A program made the position numbers and the translations under genes. Under the pieces are notes generated by a model. The model had not been told where the DNA came from, did not search any database, and saw only the letters and a program-made list of their open reading frames with translations. DNA of 64,000 nt from Sweltsa coloradensis (lineage: Eukaryota; Arthropoda; Insecta; Plecoptera; Chloroperlidae), in contig JAMZAV010000778.1 of assembly GCA_024449915.1 (NCBI GenBank), positions 596,501-660,500 on the forward strand, given 5' to 3'. Positions 23,894 to 33,699 of the stretch are shown piece after piece. The stretch's first letter is position 1. Every line of letters starts with the position of its first letter.

Positions 23894-25490
23894 TTTATAG
23901 TACTTCAGCTAGCTATCTTGCATCTAATTATTGCATATAATTCTTAATGTCGAAGGGTAGCTGCACTAGGTCTATTGATGGTCAAACAACACAGCACAAC
24001 TTTATATCTTTTGCTATTAGAGCGAGCTACTCTACGTGAGAGCGTAAAATAAGTTGTAACTAAAGTTAGTCCACATTATAAATAGCTCAATCCTAGACGC
24101 AACTGCAAGTAATTAACATGAAGAGCCAGGCACTCTATTAGAGTGTTTAATAATCCAACCTTGTGAACAAATATTATCCTACATCAGGTACCCTTTCGAA
24201 AATGCGATTAATATACGGTTTTAGTGAAAAGCCCTCGAAAGCTATGAAAATTAGTGAACGTTTCAGCTGTGTTTACTGTTTAACGCATGTTCGTGATCAA
24301 AACATACTTCCGCCATAATTTCAATGAAATTAAATTCGATCAACATCAACGCCTTTAACGCTATAAAAACGCACGTTCTTGTATGCATAATTAACAAAGA
24401 AAGTAGAACTTTGTTTATGGTAATTATTTTATTTTCGTTGTTTTCAATATTTTCTTAGTTTGCGCTAAAGTCTCAAGGATATTGTTGAAAACATTATCAA
24501 GGCAGACAATAAAGTTTGATTGGGCCATAACGACGTCAGACGTGTGCATTTCCGCCAACAACAGAATTATATAACACACTGCCGATGCATAGGCCAATTC
24601 GGGAGGTCGTCAAGAATCGATACCAGATATCAGCAATCCTAACTGAAGTAATTATTTTAGGCAGAAACAGAAAAATTATTGGGTCCACCCTGACGCGAAA
24701 ATAAATTGTCAAACTTGGTTATTTTCGAGCTAGGTCCCACCGGCGAAAATCTCCCATAAGAAATAACACGGATACGATCATTATGCCCCGTGACCTTGGA
24801 GGATTTTGAACCGACAGCCTTTTCTGTAAATCTGACATTTTGTTTGTAATTTGGACAAGTGGTTCGGTCAAAACATGCTGATTACCAAGAAGGGGTGTGA
24901 TTTTGGAATGCATATTTTTGCGTGTTTGAGTGTATTTTGTGCACTGTTCCAAGACACGATGTTATAAAGGCCCATTTTAGATTGGTACGATGTTCTAGTA
25001 AACGCCAATTTTCGCAAATTTCAGGATCAATTCTTGGGGTAAAATCGTGCAAAATCACAGTTACAAGATATAATTTTTTAAACTGTCATTTGACAGTATA
25101 TTATAGGTTAAACATTGTGATAAAAATAATTGGGGGCACTTTAGTCCCTTTTACAGGCTATCGTTGCAAAAAATATGAAAAGCATATTTTCAAATCCCAT
25201 TAAAAATAATTTATATAACTATGTCCACCATAAAATAAAGTATTCTGTCAAAGTCGGGAGGAAAACAATGCGAAAAAATAATACGATTTGTGAACCACAA
25301 TGTGCGATAAAATATAATGCAATTATTTTTAACTTACCGTGTTAAAATACACCCGTTGAAATATCTTTTCGAACTCTACACCCCAAACTTTCATTACCAA
25401 AACGTCACTTTCACAGACCCGTAGCAATTAGAACCGCCCGGTACGACAGCAAACTCGATTATGACACTAACAATAATGCTCTTGAAAATA
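23894..25490. other. AT-rich stretch without supported genes
   Basis: Short frames on both strands without motifs. No transposon ends were seen. Confidence 0.3.
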
Positions 25491-25573
25491 TATATGCACT
25501 CCAAGGGTTTCCCCCCAGAGTTTTGGACGCCAAACACTATTCTGTATTCACACGAGTCCCCCGCTACTCGTCA

Positions 25574-25645
25574 ACATACGCTCAGCACCATACTGAGCGC
25601 GTATGTACTGAACGGGGAAGAACGCTAGATTCCGTCTATATAAAG
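25574..25645 (+). promoter_or_regulatory. Candidate promoter: GC-rich hairpin followed by a TATA box
   Basis: An inverted repeat (ACATACGCTCAG at 25574-25585 and CTGAGCGCGTATGT at 25593-25606) is followed about 30 bp later by TATATAAAG at 25637-25645. The local block (25.5-25.65 kb) is GC-richer than its surroundings. A start site would fall near 25670, within or beside the poly-C tract. No gene was recognised downstream, so it is only a candidate. Confidence 0.3.
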
Positions 25646-25665
25646 TAGTCTTCCACACAAGAATA

Positions 25666-25686
25666 CCCCCCCCCCCCCCCCCCCCC
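25666..25686. repeat. Poly-C tract of 21 bases
   Basis: Uninterrupted C run. Its length is prone to sequencing and assembly error. Confidence 0.9.
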
Positions 25687-26047
25687 ACAAACATTAAAAC
25701 AATTCGTTATTCTACACTTGGCGATAGCTAACTTTATTCTTCCCTGCATTATACATTCTATTTCGGAGAATCGCGGTAGCTATATTGAGCTAATAGATTG
25801 AATTGAACTTTGTTTATGCGTGGAAAATTTATTGTCAAGGTGATGCACTTTGATTTGATGCACGACCATTCATGAATTATGTAGGGAGTTGGGAAACCCG
25901 GTAGATACGTAGTCTACTCCGGCCTAAGAACTTCACAGCTTGGAAGAAAGTGTTTAAATTAATATGCATGGCAGAAGTGGGGAAAACCTTGTAGGTCTTC
26001 AATATTTTGAGAACGATTTCGACGTGTTTTTTTATTTCATTTTTTTA

Positions 26048-26102
26048 TTTTACGTATATCCTATTCAGTTAAAAAACTGATTTTCAAAGGAGGACAACTA
26101 AA
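26048..26102 (-). repeat. SINE/LINE-type 3' tail (variant), minus orientation
   Basis: On the minus strand it reads GTCCTCCTTTGAAAATCAGT, then TTTTTAACTGAATAGGATA, ending in an A/T-rich tract. The hairpin TGAAAATCAGT...ACTGA and the following GG(G)TAGAC-like end align with the family 1 SINE tail, but the body is absent. Confidence 0.6.
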
Positions 26103-26459
26103 TAAATCTACTTACATAGATGCAGACACAACAATGAACTAGCATAAATATTTGAAATAAAATACTACAACAACAATGTTCGATTCGATACTGTTCTCGG
26201 TTAGTTAGAAAAATCTATTTCGACTCGTCGACTTTTACCTGTTATGAATTTAAGTACTAGGACGTATTTCAAGACACATATTTTATAACAGCATACAGAA
26301 AACGAGAGATAAACTCAGCTTTTAAACATTAAAATCGGGTAAAATAAGGCCCTAGAATATCAATTTAAATGTATGTCAGTCAACGGTTTATCTAGTATCA
26401 CCTCCTAACCTTTGGGCTTGATCTGTTTTAAGGTCTTGGTCTACACCCGCAGCTAAAGA

Positions 26460-26845
26460 TGAGTTTAGAGCATCTTGAGGTTAGTGATCCTGCTTCCAAT
26501 ACAGAAGGTCCAGGGTTCGAATCCCTCCCGAAACAGACAGAAGATTTTTAGCTTATGATAGAAGGACTTAAGTCTATAAATTCTTGGCTTAGGAATGCTT
26601 AAACGATGACTTTGGAGCCGTCCTAGCAACGAGGCACTTACTATTAGAAGGTGGTTTCGAATGTCGCTTGAGGGTGGAAATTGTGTTGTCGGTTCATAAA
26701 TATGTCGGTCTCTAGTTGGTCATTGTTCTTTCGTCGATGGTGTCGGCGCCTATAAGTTTGGTTTGGTCTGCTTTAAATTAAAGCCCCCACTGAAAATCAG
26801 TAATGTGTGACTGAGTGGGTAGACTCATAAACACTCTTTTTTATT
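26460..26845 (+). mobile_element. tRNA-derived SINE (family 1), plus orientation
   Basis: The head carries CTGCTTCCAATACAGAAGGTC and the box B-like GGGTTCGAATCCC. Then come GACTTAAGTC, GGAGCCGTCCTAGCAACGAG, TCGGTCTCTAGTTGGTCATTG, GGTTTGGTCTGCTTTAAATT, and the tail ACTGAAAATCAGTAATGTGTGACTG with AGTGGGTAGACTC, ending in T-rich sequence. The 5' portion of the head is diverged. The 5' edge is approximate. Confidence 0.85.
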
Positions 26846-26849
26846 TATT

Positions 26850-28015
26850 TTTTTACTAAAGGAAACGCCGTATATCTCAGTTTTGAGTGCATCGTTAAAC
26901 AACATATTCCTAATATCTCGGATACAAACCGTGTGGTTTTATATCCCAGGTGCGTCCATGGCCCAGGTGCATCAACAATACAGTCACGCACGGACCAGAA
27001 TACCGAGTACAGACACTTTGGTATATTAAAATATCATATCCTAGGTGACATCATGGGCAGCTATATCTTAGAGTACACTATACAGTGATCAACAATTTAA
27101 ATGTAAAATCAAGGCCTGGGGAATTATGTCTACATTCTATGCATTAATTAACCTTGATAAAACACTTGATACCTTCCGAAGGAGACTACTGAGTGTTGAG
27201 AACTGTGCTGTACTTTAAGATATTAAATAGAATGACTCGCAACTAATGTTGTATAACACAAAGAATAGAAACGATATTATTATAAATAAAATAACAATAA
27301 TGAAAATATTAAATAAAAATTGTATGAGTTTCGAGTTGTTTCACCTCCTATACATATATACATTTTGGAGTTGTCACATATCTCGACGTTATACGAATTT
27401 ACCTCTGTAAGTAACATAATATTAGAAAATATTGTTGTATGTTATTTTTTTTATTTTTTTATTTATTTATTTATTTAATTAATTATTTATTTATTTGAAT
27501 ATTTATTATTTAATTGCATACATATTACAATTTTATAATACGTGGTTGTTGATTTTACTTCAATGTGGGGCCTTTTGATGCTTTAAATCATTATTTTTTG
27601 GAAATGTGTACACAAAATATCACTTTTATGAATTAGTCTCGGACTTGGTATTGCAGCTAAAAATGGGCTATGGTTAAATTGTCCAGCGAGAGAATTGAAG
27701 TTGCTTCTAGTTCAAAGGGCTTGTGGCAAACAACTAATTTCAATCGTGTTGACATTATAGATACGTACGTACTAAATATTGGTTGGACGAGACAGGTATT
27801 GCATCTGCATCTAATGGACATTGCGAACCCAGACGTGGCAATCTATTCTCTACTGAAAGCTGAAAGTAATAAATAACGTTTTGTAACCGAATCTGATAGC
27901 AGCAAATTTATCGATTTGAGCAATGTTTGGTTTTTTGTACACACGATCGAATGTGAAAATACGTTGAAATGATTTCTATGAGCAATACAATTAATTATTA
28001 AAGAAATCTTTAATC
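26850..28015. other. AT-rich stretch; (TTTA)n at 27440-27500
   Basis: A T-rich (TTTA)n tract is the only clear feature. The short plus-strand frame at 27670-27876 has no recognisable domain. Confidence 0.4.
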
Positions 28016-28017
28016 TT

Positions 28018-28110
28018 CAATAGTTGTCCTCCTTTGTGAATCAGTTTTTTAACTGAATAGGATAGACGTTAAGTAAATTAAAAAATTAAAAAAATTAAAA
28101 ATTAAAAAAA
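28018..28110 (+). repeat. SINE/LINE-type 3' tail (variant), plus orientation
   Basis: GTTGTCCTCCTTTGTGAATC then AGTTTTTTAACTGAATAGGA, TAGACGTTAAGTAAATT and an (AAATT)n tail. It is the inverted partner of 26048-26102; together they show a variant of the family 1 tail without its body. Confidence 0.6.
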
Positions 28111-28398
28111 ATCATCCAATGGCAATACTAACAGGCATAATGTTCCCTTGTCCGGTTTAATACGCAATTTATGCCAATCACAGTAATCAGTATCACATTT
28201 AAAAATTAGTAGCGAAATGTCATGAGTGACAATAACCCTGGTACACAAAATGGCCTTCGGCAATAAAAAAAACTTGATCAAACTCATCACAACGTCAGGG
28301 ATTCAAGTCTTCATTCATCGAAGGTAATGTATCTTATGAGTATGACCCTTCTGTTCCTATTATCCTGTTGCAGAATGGGCTCGGAAACGACTCATTAA

Positions 28399-29022
28399 GG
28401 CTATTCCACCGCGTTTTTCTATTTTCCAAAATATGCTTCTAAGTCAAAATATAGTGAATGGCTTTGAAACATGGCTATTTTAAGAAATCAAAAACATTTT
28501 ATTCAAATTTTTCTGATCCGGTACACGGCCAATATAGCCACCTCAAAATAATTTCCAACTTCAATTCGCCAAGGCACACCATTCAACGTAGGGTGTTGTG
28601 TTTTAGTGACATTAATTTTCAACTGTTTTTCTATGGACTGACTGAGAGAAAACAGATTTATTTTAACAATTGTCTTTCCCGTGATTTTTTTCGTTTTGCG
28701 GTATTTTTTACCAATTTGTACCGCCAAACGAAAAAATTTGCAGGAAAGACAATTGTTAAAATAAAACTGTTTTCTCTCAGTCAGTCTATAGAAAAACAGT
28801 TGAAAATTAATGTCACAAAAACCCAACACCCTACGTTGAATGGTGTGCCTTGGCGAATTGAAGTTGAAAATTATTTTGAGGTGGCGATATTGACCGTGTA
28901 CCGGATCAGAAAAATTTGAAAAAAATTTTTTGATTTTCTAAAATAGCCAGGTTTGAAAGCCATTAACTATGTTTTGACTTGGTGGCATAATTTGGAAAAT
29001 AGAAAAACGCGGTGGAATAGCC
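28399..29022. mobile_element. Long palindromic MITE with GGCTATTCCACCGC ends and TTAA target duplication
   Basis: The 624-bp element folds on itself almost end to end. The left arm starts GGCTATTCCACCGCGTTTTT and the right arm ends with its complement. The centre of symmetry is at about 28711, next to the pair TTTTGCGGTA / TACCGCCAAA. TTAA flanks both ends (28395-28398 and 29023-29026). TTAA duplication is the signature of piggyBac-type transposition, but these termini are not the usual piggyBac CCC ends, so the superfamily remains open. The open frames of 153 codons (+) and 108 codons (-) inside are nearly the same peptide, because the arms are complementary. They are not taken as genes. Confidence 0.9.
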
Positions 29023-29065
29023 TTAAATCAGTTGAGCCATCCTTTATGAATCATGACTGTTGCAG

Positions 29066-29189
29066 CGCAGTTTCATCTGGTATCGTAGGAGACATGGTGC
29101 CTGACCACATCCCCACCACCCTTGTAGCACCACATGCAACATCTGCCGACCACAAGCCTGGCTGGCTGGGATACGTCGTTTGGGATTGA
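29066..29189 (+). CDS. Possible terminal coding exon of unknown gene
   Basis: A block of about 55% GC in an AT-rich background follows a plausible acceptor (CATGACTGTTGCAG, ending at 29065). It stays open for about 40 codons to a TGA ending at 29189. The peptide includes GIVGDMVPDHIPTT and ends PGWLGYVVWD. No family was recognised. The frame is entered from the adjacent MITE sequence only if unspliced. The evidence is composition plus one splice site. Confidence 0.2.
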
Positions 29190-29197
29190 TCATCTAC

Positions 29198-29380
29198 TAA
29201 AGAGACAAACTTAACTCTATTTCACCTTTTGTCTAACACAAAGTAAAGAGACAAACTAAACTCTATTTCACCTTTTGTCTAACACAAAGTAAAGAGACAA
29301 ACTAAACTCTATTTCACCTTTTGTCTAACACAAATAAAGAGACAAACTAAACTCTATTTCACCTTTTGTCTAATACAAAC
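29198..29380. repeat. 46-bp tandem array, four copies
   Basis: Units TAAAGAGACAAACTAAACTC... then TATTTCACCTTTTGTCTAAC... repeat at 29198, 29244, 29290 and 29335 with one or two changes each. The third copy lacks a base. It starts right after the stop codon of the putative exon at 29066-29189. Confidence 0.95.
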
Positions 29381-29990
29381 TAAGTCAAGAATTCTACTCA
29401 AGTATTTTACTTAGTCATTCCCAGAGTGTAGTATATTTTAGCTATGATACGTTAACTTTCGAAAGAGGTGTAAGAAATTAGCTTATAGTTTCTAAATGAA
29501 AGCAGTGTGGAAGTCACAGCATAGAGGTTGCTACCTTTGGTACGCTCAAATATCTGTTGGGGAAGATAGTCTTACTCTAAGGAAACGGAAGACAAAATAA
29601 TGAATGTCGTAGTTAGCCTATCTGATGCATTTAAGATTCGAACAATAATACTGCTCGGAATAACATTATCCCTCATGGCAGACAAATTTGTGTGGAGATG
29701 TTTTTTATGTACTAAAATTTTAAATCTTTATGGTGAAAATTAATGTTTAAAAACTGATGCAGAATAATTTCTTGCATTACACGTTAAAACCTGGTTTGCA
29801 GAGTTCATCCTTCGTTATGAAAGTATTTTGTTACATTGTTGACGGGACGTTACTTGGTTTCGAAGTTTTCGGATTATCGTCTTCGTCAGACTATTCTCTC
29901 CAGTAACAAACAAGAGCTGAATCTGAATCAATGCCAGTCAACAGTCCACTCAACCTTGCCAATCTTGTTAGTTCATCGAATGTACATGGC
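29381..29990. other. AT-rich stretch without supported genes
   Basis: Nothing recognised. Confidence 0.3.
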
Positions 29991-30080
29991 CATCAGTACA
30001 GGTGCACTTTAGAATAATTCTCATCAGTACAGGTGCACTTACTACAATTGTTCGTTAGTACACCACAGGTGCACTCTATA
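29990..30080. repeat. Three short repeats of CATCAGTACAGGTGCACT
   Basis: The 18-mer occurs at about 29991-30008 and again about 36 bp later. A changed third copy (GTTAGTACACCACAGGTGCA) follows. Confidence 0.75.
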
Positions 30081-31178
30081 ACCCCTCCTTCTCAGACTCG
30101 CAAACACAAGTACGGTTACATTACAACAGCTGTTGCATCAACAAGTGATGGTCATCGTCAATAATTATTGTTGAAACATCATTTGCCCTAGGTTTAACTA
30201 ATCACTCATGCTTTGCATACAAACTCCACGTGCATCTGTATTACGAACTAACGCAGTTTTGGTATGATAATTTCTTTATCTATCAAGCGTACAAATGATT
30301 AAATTGTTAGGCAAGCACAAAACAATGGAACGATATTTATTGTCGATTATTTGTTAAACGCATCGACCTAAGCCAGTCATGTCACGTATAGGAGGACTCG
30401 TGGTACCCATGCGGGAACAATCAAGGAGGGGGGAGGGAGGATTATGATACAGCTGATCAAAGATCCATCAATCAACTAGATATAACCCGCATTTCTATGA
30501 TGGTCTGCTGGTTATAGAGATTTTTCTTCCGGAATTGTATCAGAATCCTTCAAAATAGACTATTCCCTCTGTTGATACTACCACAAAGACATCATGTTAT
30601 CAATCGTTATAGGCAACCAGCGACACTATACTAGTACTACAACAATGAAATCAGATTAATTGAATAGACTGTCTAGGAGATCAACACAGTAAAACATTGC
30701 AAACTTACAGGAATTATAAAGTCGAGAAAAAAGAATCAACAAAATTTAAATTTTAGACTCGAACCTAAATTTCTACCGTTTGATAGTTTCCGTGGTCGAG
30801 ACAATTTAATTCCTTTAAAATTTCAATGTTTTACTTCGATGATGTCATAGACAACTCGTGACTTGTCATTCACTTCAAATTAATTTGATTTCTTTGTTGT
30901 GGTAGTTTTGCTACTTGTTAGTCGCCTTCACCCATCTCCCGACTGCTCCCACTATTACTGCTTCGACATCATTACAACACACTTTACAGAATCCTTATCA
31001 CTGCCCCCTACCCCTTGTTATCATGTAACGCAACAATCCAAACACCTGCTCATGTGATGACCAAGGTCATTGCTTTCGAATCGCAATAATTTAAAGGTAT
31101 ATCATAATGCTGGTTACCGACTTAAATCGGGTATCGAACCGGATTTTTAAAAACGACCAATGACATCCCTATATTATA
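30081..31178. other. AT-rich stretch without supported genes
   Basis: A purine-rich GGAGGGGGGAGGGAGG run lies at about 30424-30440. No gene seen. Confidence 0.3.
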
Positions 31179-31320
31179 TAGTTGCGCCGAAGCAAGTAAG
31201 CAGATGCGCGCGGTTTCGGCGGGCCAATGAGCGATCAGTATTTTAAATTGGGGACCGCTGATTGGCTGCAATCCACCCGCCGGTGACGTCAGCACCTGCT
31301 TACTTGCTTTGGAACAACTA
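31179..31320. mobile_element. Short TIR element (142 bp), TAGTTG...AAGCAAGTAAGCAG ends
   Basis: The left end TAGTTGCGCCGAAGCAAGTA and the right end (inverted TAGTTGTTCCAAAGCAAGTA) both continue AGCAG and match over about 25 bp. The GC-rich core holds GGCCAATGAGCG and GATTGGCTG, which are opposed CCAAT motifs. A TA duplication cannot be separated from the ends. The core looks promoter-like, but no transcript is evident. Confidence 0.6.
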
Positions 31321-32950
31321 CAGGCCTAGTCAGATTCTTCACAACCCTCACTATATTAAATAACAAGTACATATTAGTCGCAACAACTGTTTTCTCGATT
31401 CTAATTCAAGAACGGATTTATAAAACAGCTGCTCATAAGACCAAGCAAGGTAGTATTTGTGTTTGATAACCTAGATCTGCATTCTGCGTTGTGTATAATA
31501 ATCACTTTGGTTTACAATGGTACAAAGCTGGATGGAGCGTCCGAAGTGACCTCAATCTCTACAAGGTCTTCTTTATCAAATGCCCCCCAAGGGCAAGCTA
31601 TAAAATAAATGAACAAGTACAGTTAATACATTTTGGTAATTTTGTAAGTCCGATGATGCTGTTAAGAAAATTGTGAACTTGAACCTGAAAACTGCATTTG
31701 AGGGATTAGTCCCTGATCTTGGATAGCTCCTCAAGTGGCAATGTCGTTAATGGAGCCTGATGGTCGTCATGGAGAGTTACAGAAGCGTGTCTTTGAACTA
31801 GACAGAAACATAGTAACAAGACGTATCGTGTGTGGCTTGCCAAAAACCTGTCAATGTGGAACATCGAGCCAGCAAGGAGAGCCGACAGCAATTTGCTTTT
31901 CCTCGAGTGGATACGGAAATAGAATAACCTTCAGTTGTAGATAATTTAACTTTAATTCAAAACTTTCATAATGTTTCGAAAGCTAAAATTGCAAAATTTT
32001 GAAATTTATTACCTTCCATTTTTTTTTAGTTTAGTTATAATAACAGTCATTGCCGAATTGCAACAGTTATATTTATAGTTGGTGGATGACCTTCCCAACT
32101 ACCATATTATTCACATTTTGTAATTTTACTCTGCAGAACTAAATATTATGCCAGAAAGCAAATGACTTTCTTACTATTGAATCCTGAAATCCACAATAAA
32201 CAATAAATTATGCGTGGATCTTAGGATAAAATTGCAAGTAACAATTATTTATGTACGGCGAGCTAAATTTAGATCTTCTCCTATTCTTAGAATTATTTCC
32301 TCTCGGAAGACGGTAAATCGTAGCAAATGTGACTGACGACGTCAAATTTTGTGTTGATGAAAGCAGTTTCCTTGTCATTTCTTTTGAAGAAGATCCCCTT
32401 TGAAACGAATATAACATCCTAGTATTTGACGCTGTGGTCCGCAAACTACAACACAACCTTTGTCGATAAAGATCCGAAAATAGTTATACTTATTTTATTT
32501 ACTTTTGTGTCAGATTTATATTTTGAGTGGTCGTTTACCGGATCCAATTGAGATATCATTCACGATGTTAAGACAATGAAGAGTTAGGTTACAGGTAGCC
32601 CAAAAGAGATTTGACTCAAGTCTGAATGACTCAAGTAAATTAGAGGAAGACATTTTTTTATTTACTCACAATTTCTTCACCATAAATCAACAAAAAAGAC
32701 TTTACTGCGAAGGAAGACAATGTATAAAACAGGATATTATGCTGTCTTGGACATTCCGTTCACAACAGTATCCTAGCTGAAAAATCCTTAGCTAGAAGAG
32801 TAAAAACTGCTAATGAAAAGTAATTATAAATAACAAAATAAAATCCAATGTGTTCGAATCTCTGCCCTAAGGAGCACCTCAGCTGTTCTTGCATAAGTTT
32901 TATGACCCCTCTTTAGGCGGCTAACTTGTGTGTTTAGGTTTGTAGAAATA
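31321..32950. other. AT-rich stretch without supported genes
   Basis: Overlapping short frames on both strands at 31.7-31.95 kb were inspected and show no motif or splice support. Confidence 0.3.
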
Positions 32951-32954
32951 GTTT

Positions 32955-33012
32955 TAAAATACCTTATAAACCTTTCAGTCAGGATAACCAGTACTGACAA
33001 CCTCCCGGATGT
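32955..33012 (+). repeat. SINE-like family 2 core, diverged
   Basis: ACCTTATAAACCTTTCAGTC, then AGGATAACCAGTACTGACAA and CCTCCCGGAT, parallel the block at 60.35-60.43 kb (AACCxxxxAAACCxxTCAxGTCAGGATTG...CGACCTCCCGAAT). Confidence 0.45.
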
Positions 33013-33431
33013 AGTAGTAATAGTATTAGAAGGTTGAGACTACCGTGCGACGAGGCGTTTGTAATGTGTACATAACGGGATGAATCGTGATAGTGTGATT
33101 AACTTATTATTGTTTCACTTAATCATGCATATTCATCTTGGTCGTGTTTTCGTCATTCTGAATCCGCCTTGTCATGCTTAACAATGAGTTGAAACAATAA
33201 ATACACACATTTCCAATTTGTATTTAATATTTTGAGTCTATACTAACTCACTTGCACAATAAATGCGTTTACTAACTAACACAGACGAACGAGTATTGGC
33301 CAACCAGCGGTCGGTATTTGTTATAGAGGATCGCTTGTTGGCCACGATCTTATAATATTTCACGAATATCGAACTGTCTTCCAAACCAACTCGCAACCTT
33401 CTCGTGCTTTTACAGGTGTCACTCCCTGAAA

Positions 33432-33640
33432 CTAATGGCGAGCTCTGGGTAGTCGTCGGGGAACTTTCCCCTTTCCTTTGGCTACCTCCCCGACGGCGAC
33501 GACAATGACAACACGGACGGACGATGACACAGACGAAGACGACCACGAACCTATGCCCTCCCCATACGCTTGTGGCTGGTTCTGACCAGAATAGGTCTGT
33601 CCACCCCTTACGTTCCACCCTTGGAAAGAAGTATACATGG
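33432..33640 (-). CDS. GC-rich candidate exon or regulatory block of unknown identity
   Basis: About 200 bp of markedly higher GC content is open in two minus-strand frames. One frame (part of a 151-codon frame at 33238-33693) reads RFVVVFVCVIVRPCCHC then RRRRGG, which looks like a short membrane segment with a basic cytoplasmic flank. An acceptor-like CTATTCTGGTCAG and a donor-like GGGGAG|GTAGCC frame that stretch. No family was recognised, and two open frames in GC-rich sequence are also expected by chance. It could instead be an unmethylated promoter-like block. Confidence 0.2.
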
Positions 33641-33699
33641 TGGTAATCCACACTAGATATTTTTTTTAGATTTTGCTTAAGATTCCTATACACTTGACA

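Noticed and set aside
28458..28919. 153-codon open frame (+) with a matching 108-codon frame (-)
   Set aside because: Both lie in the palindromic MITE, and the two peptides are nearly the same because the arms are complementary. There is no domain and no start context.
33432..33653. Second open frame (-) with Ser/Val-rich sequence in the GC-rich block
   Set aside because: It overlaps the other frame. Neither has a recognised domain, so only one low-confidence entry was kept.
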